Assembly: GCA_016206875.1 (NCBI GenBank)
Contig: JACQQR010000235.1
Coordinates: 1 to 10,929, forward strand
DNA length: 10,929 nt
Direction of reading: 5' to 3'
DNA from: Candidatus Omnitrophota bacterium
Lineage (GTDB): Bacteria > Omnitrophota > Omnitrophia > Omnitrophales > JACROU01
The notes under the pieces were generated by a model, which was not told the origin of the DNA, did not search any database, and saw only the letters and a program-made list of their open reading frames with translations. This document shows, one piece after another, positions 5,610 to 10,929 of this stretch (positions within the stretch are counted from its first letter, which is position 1; each line of letters begins with the position of its first letter). The translations under genes and the position numbers were made by a program.

Positions 5610-7862
5610 ATGCCGGATTTCCTACGGAGAGGTTTCGGTTCTATACCGCTTTTAATCCTATTGGGCGCCGCTTTCTTTATAGGTTCCACTTCCGCTGCGT
5701 ATGCGCAAAAAGAAGCGCCGACGGAAGAAGTCCCTATCGAAGTCTCGGGGGATCAATTGGAATATATACGGGGCGAGAACAAAATTATTGCTTCCGGCAA
5801 TGTGCTGGTGAGTTACAAAACAATCAAAATGACTTGTGACAAGGTGGAAGTATTCACCGATTCCAAGAAGGCTTATGCCGAAGGTCACGTATATATTTAC
5901 TTTGAAAGCGGCCAGGTATTGCGGGGGGACAAAGTTTATTATGATTTTAAGAATCGCCAAGGGTCTTTCCCAAACGGCCGCGTAATCACGGATAAATGGT
6001 TTGCTCGAGGGGAGCAGATTGAACAAGTTTCCCGCAATGAAATACGGATTTTTAATGCCGTGGTTACTACTTGTCCCTATGACCGCCCTCATTATGATGT
6101 GCGGGCGAAACGAGTCACGATTTATCCCGGAGACAAAATAGTTGCCCGCGATGTTGTGTTTCAAGTTCTGGGAAGGTCGATATTCTGGTGGCCTTATTTT
6201 GTGATTCCTTTGGATATTGATGAAGCGCCTATTCAGATTGCGCCGGGCTATTCGGATGAATACGGTTTTTATGTTTTGATGTCCAAAACCACGTCTTTAA
6301 ATAAGCATGTGAAAATAAAAGGCAATATCGATTATCGAAGCAAAAAGGGCGTGGGCGGGGGCGTGGATATTAAATATGCCTTTGAAAAATTGGGCTCAGG
6401 TGTGGTCAATACTTATTTAGCCAGGGATGAAAGCGCCCCTGACGATAAAATTTCCACTATTGCGGGCGACCCATTCAGTGACCGTGTGGTTGAAAACAGG
6501 GGACGTGTTTCCACGAAACATCGGATGGATATCGACAAGTACACGAATGTGATTACGGAATGGAACTTTTTCAGCGACGAATTTTTTATGCAGGAATTTT
6601 TCGAACGGGAGTACCAAAGAGAAATTCAGCCGCGTTCTTTTATGGCGTTCACCAAGAATACCGAACGATACGGCTTTTTAATTGATGTGGAGAAAAGAAC
6701 CAACCGGTTTTTTAGCACATTGGAACGGTTGCCGGAAATACGGTATACGTGGAATCGCCGTGAGATTATGAACAGCAATTTCTATTATCGCGCGGAACAT
6801 CAATTTGTTAATTACAACAAAAAATTTGCCAACGCCTCTTCCGAGGATGCGGATGTGGTCCGGTTCGATTCATTCAACGAGCTTTCTTATCCCATCAAAT
6901 TATTTCATTGGCAGGTGACCCCTTTCGGCAATGTAAGGGAAACCTTTTACAGCAAAAATAAATTTGGCGAACACAACGTAGAGCGTCACATCATCGGCAA
7001 TGGCGTGGACGTGAGCACCCGGTTTTACAAGACCTATGACTTCAATACCCGTTTTGCCGGTTTGGATATCAATCGTATCCGGCATATTTTTGAACCCAGC
7101 CTTCGATATACCGCAAACCGTGAGGTTTCAGTGTCTCCGGGGTCCTTGCAAATTTTTGACGGGGTAGACGACCAATTTCTGAAGGATGAATTTGTATTCG
7201 GCTTTGAAAACCGTTTGCAAACAAAGCGCTACAAAGACGGAGTTTGGCACCGGGTGGATGTGGTGAGTTTCAACACCTTTCTCACCTACAGTTATGATGA
7301 TTATTATTTGAACGTCAGCAAGTGGACCCGGTGGCGGCAGGAAATTCAGGCGCGGCCTTACGATTGGCTGATTGGCCAGACGATTTGGGAATTTAATATG
7401 GCAAGCGGCCAGTTTTCTGTGGCAGACGTCGATTTAATTTTGGAGAAACAGCCGCTGCGTGTGTTGATTGGCCACCGATTTGAAAAACAAGATCAGGGGT
7501 TTGGAGGAAAAAGTCTTTTTCAGTTTGACGTGAATTGGCAGATAACCCCTCTTTGGGCGTTAGGGGGCTATATGAGGACTGAGTTTGACACCAATACTGT
7601 GGAGGAATGGGAAGTGCGTGCTACACGCGACTTGCATGACTGGTACTTTGATTTTGGTTACAATGTGCGCCATTCTGAAATTGACAGTGCGGACAAAGAG
7701 TTATTTTTTGAGCTCAGATTAAAGGCCTTCCCACAATTCCCGCTCAAGGGGGGCAACCGGGCTACATTTTCCCGTCCAAGAATCGGCCATTTTGTATCCG
7801 GGGCAAATCAAACGCTCACTGTAGCGGACAACACATCCACAACACCGCAATACAGTTCGTAA
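5610..7862 (+). CDS. lptD: LPS-assembly outer-membrane protein LptD (OstA/Imp)
   Basis: LptD is the outer-membrane beta-barrel that receives lipopolysaccharide from the periplasmic Lpt bridge and inserts it into the outer leaflet. The protein is 750 aa, within the usual range. It starts with a signal peptide (basic RR, hydrophobic 11-28, likely cleavage after AYA at 30-32). An OstA/LptA-like domain with the typical repeats (VSGDQLEYIRGENKIIASGNV, about 45-65) covers about 41-150. The region TTCPYDRPHYDVRAKRVTIYPGDKIVARDV (from 153) leads into the barrel, rich in alternating aromatic strands and DxR motifs. Only two cysteines were found, C76 and C155; the C-terminal cysteine pair of the E. coli protein is absent. 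After the last strand (ELRLKAFPQFPLKGG) comes a Ser/Thr/Asn-rich tail of about 35 residues. ugd follows after 18 bp on the same strand. Confidence 0.93.
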   Translation: MPDFLRRGFGSIPLLILLGAAFFIGSTSAAYAQKEAPTEEVPIEVSGDQLEYIRGENKIIASGNVLVSYKTIKMTCDKVEVFTDSKKAYAEGHVYIYFESGQVLRGDKVYYDFKNRQGSFPNGRVITDKWFARGEQIEQVSRNEIRIFNAVVTTCPYDRPHYDVRAKRVTIYPGDKIVARDVVFQVLGRSIFWWPYFVIPLDIDEAPIQIAPGYSDEYGFYVLMSKTTSLNKHVKIKGNIDYRSKKGVGGGVDIKYAFEKLGSGVVNTYLARDESAPDDKISTIAGDPFSDRVVENRGRVSTKHRMDIDKYTNVITEWNFFSDEFFMQEFFEREYQREIQPRSFMAFTKNTERYGFLIDVEKRTNRFFSTLERLPEIRYTWNRREIMNSNFYYRAEHQFVNYNKKFANASSEDADVVRFDSFNELSYPIKLFHWQVTPFGNVRETFYSKNKFGEHNVERHIIGNGVDVSTRFYKTYDFNTRFAGLDINRIRHIFEPSLRYTANREVSVSPGSLQIFDGVDDQFLKDEFVFGFENRLQTKRYKDGVWHRVDVVSFNTFLTYSYDDYYLNVSKWTRWRQEIQARPYDWLIGQTIWEFNMASGQFSVADVDLILEKQPLRVLIGHRFEKQDQGFGGKSLFQFDVNWQITPLWALGGYMRTEFDTNTVEEWEVRATRDLHDWYFDFGYNVRHSEIDSADKELFFELRLKAFPQFPLKGGNRATFSRPRIGHFVSGANQTLTVADNTSTTPQYSS

Positions 7863-7880
7863 AAAAGGCACGCTACATTT

Positions 7881-9182
7881 ATGAATATCGGAATTATCGG
7901 AACAGGGTATGTGGGGCTGACCACCGGGGCTTGTTTTGCCAGCCTCGGAAATCGTGTCATTTGCGTAGATAATAATGTGCAAAAAATAAATATGCTCAAG
8001 AAAGGGCATATGCCGATTTATGAGCCCGGCCTGGAAGAACTCGTAAAACAAAATGAAAAAGAGAACCGGATTGAATTTACCACACGAATCTCGGAGGCCG
8101 TAAAAAAATCCGATGTGATTTTCATTTGCGTCAACACGCCGACCAAAGAAAATGGGGATGCGGATTTAAGCGCTGTGGAGACGGTTGCCGAATCCATCGC
8201 CGGGCACATGAATCGCTATCGGCTGATAGTAGAAAAGAGCACAGTGCCGGTAGAAACAGGAATCCGGGTCAAGCAGACGATTCAGGCAAATATTCGAAAC
8301 AATGTGGCGTTTGATGTGGCCTCCAACCCCGAATTTTTGCGCGAAGGTTCTGCCATTCATGACTTTCTAAATCCGGATCGCGTAGTGATAGGCGTGGAAT
8401 CCCGCCGCGCGGAAAAAATTTTAAAAGAGCTGTACAAATCATTTTCTGCGCCCATTGTAGTTACGGATATTCGCAGCGCAGAAATCATCAAGCATGCTTC
8501 CAACTCCTTTCTTGCGGCAAAAATTTCTTTTATTAATTTGATTTCGCGCATTTGTGACAAAGTGGGAGCCGATATCAATAAAGTAGCCGAGGGAATCGGA
8601 TTAGACAAAAGAATCGGGAGCGATTTTTTGCGTCCGGGAGCCGGATTTGGAGGCTTCTGTTTTCCTAAAGATCTGGCGGCCTTTATTCGCATTGCGGAAA
8701 AACTGGGCGTGGATATGAAGATGCTGCGGGGAGTTGCCCAGGCCAATGAGGAACAAAAAGAGTTTTTTCTTAAAAAAATTGAAGATCAGTTATGGAATCT
8801 AAAAAATAAGCAAGTCGGTGTATTGGGTCTTTCCTTTAAGCCCGATACGGATGATATCCGGTATGCGCCGGCCATTGATATTATTTTAAGGCTTGAAAGT
8901 GAAGGAGTAAAAGTAAAGGCGTATGACCCCCAAGCCATGTTGAATGCCAGGACCGTGCTCAACGGTACGTTGTATGCCAAAGACCCCTATGATGCCGCGA
9001 AAGGAGCCGAGGCCTTGATCATTCTGACTGAGTGGAATGAATTTAAGCAGTTGGATTTTAAGCGGATCAAAAAACTCATGAAAAGGCCTTTGATCTTGGA
9101 CGGCAGAAATGTTTATTCATTGGAAAAAATGAAGGAGTACGGGTTTCAATATATTTCGATCGGGAGGCCGGCCGTCGCATGA
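7881..9182 (+). CDS. ugd: UDP-glucose 6-dehydrogenase
   Basis: The enzyme oxidises UDP-glucose twice with NAD+ to give UDP-glucuronate, a precursor of acidic surface polysaccharides. The protein is 433 aa, the typical bacterial length. The N-terminal Rossmann motif GTGYVGLTTG is at 7-16. CVNTPT is near 83-88, EKSTVPVET near 118-126, NPEFLREGSA at 149-158 and the structural/catalytic lysine K204 in EIIKHASNSF. The active-site cysteine is C260 in GAGFGGFCFPKD. The C-terminal UDP-binding domain starts near 310 with GVLGLSFKPDTDDIR. UDP-N-acetylmannosamine dehydrogenases share the fold, but the FGGFCFPKD segment and length favour Ugd. The ribosome binding site is weak (AAAGG about 12 nt upstream). 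The stop codon overlaps the next ATG by 4 nt (ATGA), giving translational coupling. Confidence 0.93.
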   Translation: MNIGIIGTGYVGLTTGACFASLGNRVICVDNNVQKINMLKKGHMPIYEPGLEELVKQNEKENRIEFTTRISEAVKKSDVIFICVNTPTKENGDADLSAVETVAESIAGHMNRYRLIVEKSTVPVETGIRVKQTIQANIRNNVAFDVASNPEFLREGSAIHDFLNPDRVVIGVESRRAEKILKELYKSFSAPIVVTDIRSAEIIKHASNSFLAAKISFINLISRICDKVGADINKVAEGIGLDKRIGSDFLRPGAGFGGFCFPKDLAAFIRIAEKLGVDMKMLRGVAQANEEQKEFFLKKIEDQLWNLKNKQVGVLGLSFKPDTDDIRYAPAIDIILRLESEGVKVKAYDPQAMLNARTVLNGTLYAKDPYDAAKGAEALIILTEWNEFKQLDFKRIKKLMKRPLILDGRNVYSLEKMKEYGFQYISIGRPAVA

Positions 9183-9661
9183 TGACCCAAACCGGAAAAT
9201 CCAAATTCATTGCAGGAGTCGAAGTAAAGCAGTTAAAGGTGCTTTGTGATGAACGGGGCCGTTTGATGGAAGTGCTTCGTTCTGATGAGAAAATATTTGA
9301 AAAATTCGGGCAATCTTATATGACCGCCTGCTATCCGGGAGTGGTGAAGGGATGGCACTTTCATAAAAAACAGGTAGATCATTTTGTCTGCGTGCATGGC
9401 ATGATCAAATTGGTTCTCTACGACAGGCGTTCTGACGCGCCTACTTACGGTGAGGTGAATGAGTTTTTTTTGGGAACTCACAATCCTATTTTAGTCAAAG
9501 TGCCCGCTTACGTGCTGCACGGATTCAAATGCATCAGCACAGAAGAAGCTATCATTATCAATTATCCGACAGAAGTGTATCATTATGACCAGCCAGATGA
9601 ATTCCGTGTGGAACCTCACAGTGTAGAAATTCCCTACGATTGGGCAAGGAAAGACAGGTAA
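9179..9661 (+). CDS. RmlC-like dTDP-4-dehydro-6-deoxysugar epimerase (cupin)
   Basis: The protein is 160 aa and belongs to the dTDP-4-dehydrorhamnose 3,5-epimerase (RmlC/RfbC) cupin family, somewhat shorter than classical RmlC (about 180 aa). The core runs from CYPGVVKGWHFHKKQVDHF (51-69) through VHGMIKLVLYDRRSDAPTYGE (73-92) to VPAYVLHGF (108-116) and TEVYHYDQPDEFR (131-143). H60 matches the catalytic base position and Y134 or Y136 the catalytic tyrosine. The arginine usual in the RGLH segment is lysine here (K57), and an extra histidine (H62) follows. Between rmlA and ugd, the likely role is making dTDP-L-rhamnose precursor, but a related 3- or 5-epimerisation cannot be excluded. Start and ugd stop overlap by 4 nt; GGGAGG at 9162-9167 is the ribosome binding site, and a second ATG follows directly at 9182. 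Confidence 0.85.
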   Translation: MMTQTGKSKFIAGVEVKQLKVLCDERGRLMEVLRSDEKIFEKFGQSYMTACYPGVVKGWHFHKKQVDHFVCVHGMIKLVLYDRRSDAPTYGEVNEFFLGTHNPILVKVPAYVLHGFKCISTEEAIIINYPTEVYHYDQPDEFRVEPHSVEIPYDWARKDR

Positions 9662-10389
9662 TGAAAGGCATTGTTCTGGCCGGAGGGCTGGGCTCAAGGC
9701 TGAATCCTCTGACTAAGGTGACCAATAAACACCTGCTTCCCGTTTACAATAAGCCCATGATTTTCTACCCGATAGAAACTCTGGTGAAAGGCGGCATTAA
9801 AGATGTTCTTTTGGTCACAGGAGGGACGTCCTCCGGCGATTTTTTGCGCTTGCTTGGGAATGGGAAATCTTTAGGGCTTCGTTCGCTTCATTATGCGTAT
9901 CAGGAAGGGGAAGGCGGGATTGCCCATGCCCTGGGGTTGGCGGAGCATTTTGTGGATGGGGCAAGGTCGATCGTGATTTTAGGGGACAATATTTTGGAAG
10001 AAGATATTGGCCCTTACATTGAAAAATTCAAATTGCAAGAGTCCGGCGCGAGAATTCTTTTGAAAAAAGTTGCGGACCCCAGCCGTTTCGGCGTGGCGGA
10101 AATTCAAAATGGAAAAGTAGCCCGTATTGTGGAAAAGCCGGCTCGTCCAAAAACGTTTTATGCCGTCACGGGTGTTTATATGTATGACGGAAATGTTTTT
10201 GAAATTGTGAAGAAATTAAAGCCGTCGCACCGCGGAGAGCTTGAAATTACGGATGTCAATAACGCGTACGTTAAAAAAGGACAAATGGAGTACGATATTT
10301 TGAAAGGATTCTGGACGGATGCCGGAACATTTGATTCGCTTCTAAGGGCCAATCAGCTGGCCAGCCGCGCGTCGGAGAAAAAATCATGA
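9661..10389 (+). CDS. rmlA: Glucose-1-phosphate thymidylyltransferase, short form
   Basis: The enzyme joins glucose-1-phosphate and dTTP into dTDP-glucose, the entry step to dTDP-deoxysugars. The protein is 242 aa, the short form resembling Bacillus RmlA/SpsI, not the roughly 290-aa enterobacterial form, whose C-terminal extension takes part in oligomer and allosteric contacts. Motifs are the nucleotide-binding AGGLGSRLNPLTKVTNKHLLP from residue 7, the metal-binding GDNIL near 107-111, GVAEI and VEKP in the middle, and SHRGELEITDVNN and GFWTDAGT towards the end. The ATG at 9661 overlaps the TAA of the preceding gene by 1 nt (TAATG), with AAGGA about 10 nt upstream; an upstream TTG at 9640 is less likely. 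Base specificity (dTTP or another NTP) is not proven by sequence, but rmlB next door supports dTTP. Confidence 0.92.
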   Translation: MKGIVLAGGLGSRLNPLTKVTNKHLLPVYNKPMIFYPIETLVKGGIKDVLLVTGGTSSGDFLRLLGNGKSLGLRSLHYAYQEGEGGIAHALGLAEHFVDGARSIVILGDNILEEDIGPYIEKFKLQESGARILLKKVADPSRFGVAEIQNGKVARIVEKPARPKTFYAVTGVYMYDGNVFEIVKKLKPSHRGELEITDVNNAYVKKGQMEYDILKGFWTDAGTFDSLLRANQLASRASEKKS

Positions 10390-10929
10390 AAACAGTTTTA
10401 GTCACCGGCGGCATGGGATTTATCGGGAGCCATTTTATTCGTCAATCCCTTGCGGTGCATCCGGATTGGTTCATCATTAATTTTGACAAGCTAACGTACG
10501 CAGCCAACCCTAAAAACCTATCCGATCTGGTGGAAGATCACCCGCGGTATCAATTTATTCAAGGGGATTTGTGCGACAGCATGCTGGTTGAAAGTGTGGC
10601 TCCTCGAGCGGATATCGTTGTCAATTTTGCCGCGGAAACCCATGTGGATCGTTCCATTGAGTCCGCCCGCGATTTTATAGAGACGAATGTGCAAGGCACA
10701 CGGGTGCTCTTGGACGCAGTGCGTCGATATGAGCCCGAAATTTTTCTTCATGTTTCAACGGATGAAGTGTACGGTTCAATCAAGGAAGGCTCCTTTCAGG
10801 AAACATCTCCCTTGGCGCCGAATAGTCCTTATGCGGCCAGTAAGGCCTCTTCAGATTTATTAGTGATGGCTTATGTCAGGACTTATGGAATTCCGGCCGT
10901 CATTACCCGGGCCTGCAATAATTATGGTC
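10386..10929 (+). CDS. rmlB: dTDP-glucose 4,6-dehydratase, N-terminal part (runs off window)
   Basis: RmlB converts dTDP-glucose to dTDP-4-dehydro-6-deoxyglucose. Only the first 181 codons are inside the window; the family is about 320-350 aa. The Rossmann motif TGGMGFIGSH is at 7-16, DKLTYAANPKNL at 34-45 is the family-specific stretch, FAAETHVDRS at 81-90, and STDEVYG at 124-130 carries the Asp-Glu dehydratase pair. The catalytic Tyr-x-x-x-Lys is Y149/K153 in SPYAASKASSD. TRACNNYG closes the visible part. All this distinguishes RmlB from plain UDP-glucose 4-epimerase. Start and rmlA stop overlap by 4 nt (ATGA). A further gene such as rmlD would be expected downstream but cannot be seen. Confidence 0.94.
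   Translation, partial: MKTVLVTGGMGFIGSHFIRQSLAVHPDWFIINFDKLTYAANPKNLSDLVEDHPRYQFIQGDLCDSMLVESVAPRADIVVNFAAETHVDRSIESARDFIETNVQGTRVLLDAVRRYEPEIFLHVSTDEVYGSIKEGSFQETSPLAPNSPYAASKASSDLLVMAYVRTYGIPAVITRACNNYG

Overview
The window looks like chromosomal DNA from an uncultured Gram-negative bacterium with mid-range GC. LptD shows that it has an outer membrane carrying LPS. Gene content and protein style fit a deep-branching lineage such as Omnitrophota or a neighbour, but this is an impression from sequence style, not a demonstrated assignment.

Left part (1-1833): dnaA lies on the minus strand. DnaA boxes sit on both sides of it: four in the AT-rich stretch downstream (1-213), two inside the last dnaA codons, and at least two upstream (1641-1769). 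Three of these match TTATCCACA exactly. This is the expected appearance of a chromosomal replication origin, possibly bipartite.

Middle part (1834-5348), minus strand, in transcription order: cysC (APS kinase), a PHP-domain phosphoesterase, cysH (iron-sulfur APS/PAPS reductase) and sat (ATP sulfurylase). Together they activate sulfate to APS and PAPS and reduce it to sulfite. The PHP enzyme most likely clears the 3',5'-bisphosphate nucleotide (pAp) left when PAPS is used, which would be a CysQ/NrnA-like role. A long, nearly perfect RNA hairpin sits at the PHP-cysH junction and supplies the last codons and stop of the PHP gene.

Junction (5349-5609): a compact nested palindromic element of about 173 bp with 16-bp terminal inverted repeats (MITE/REP-like) lies between the divergent cysC and lptD genes.

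Right part (5610-10929), plus strand: lptD (LPS transport to the outer membrane), ugd (UDP-glucose 6-dehydrogenase), an RmlC-like sugar epimerase, a short-form rmlA and the start of rmlB, which runs off the window. The last four are linked by 1-4 nt overlaps, so this is a tight operon coupling nucleotide-sugar supply (UDP-glucuronate, and dTDP-L-rhamnose or a related deoxysugar) to cell-surface polysaccharide and LPS export. No RNA genes, CRISPR arrays or transposase genes were seen.
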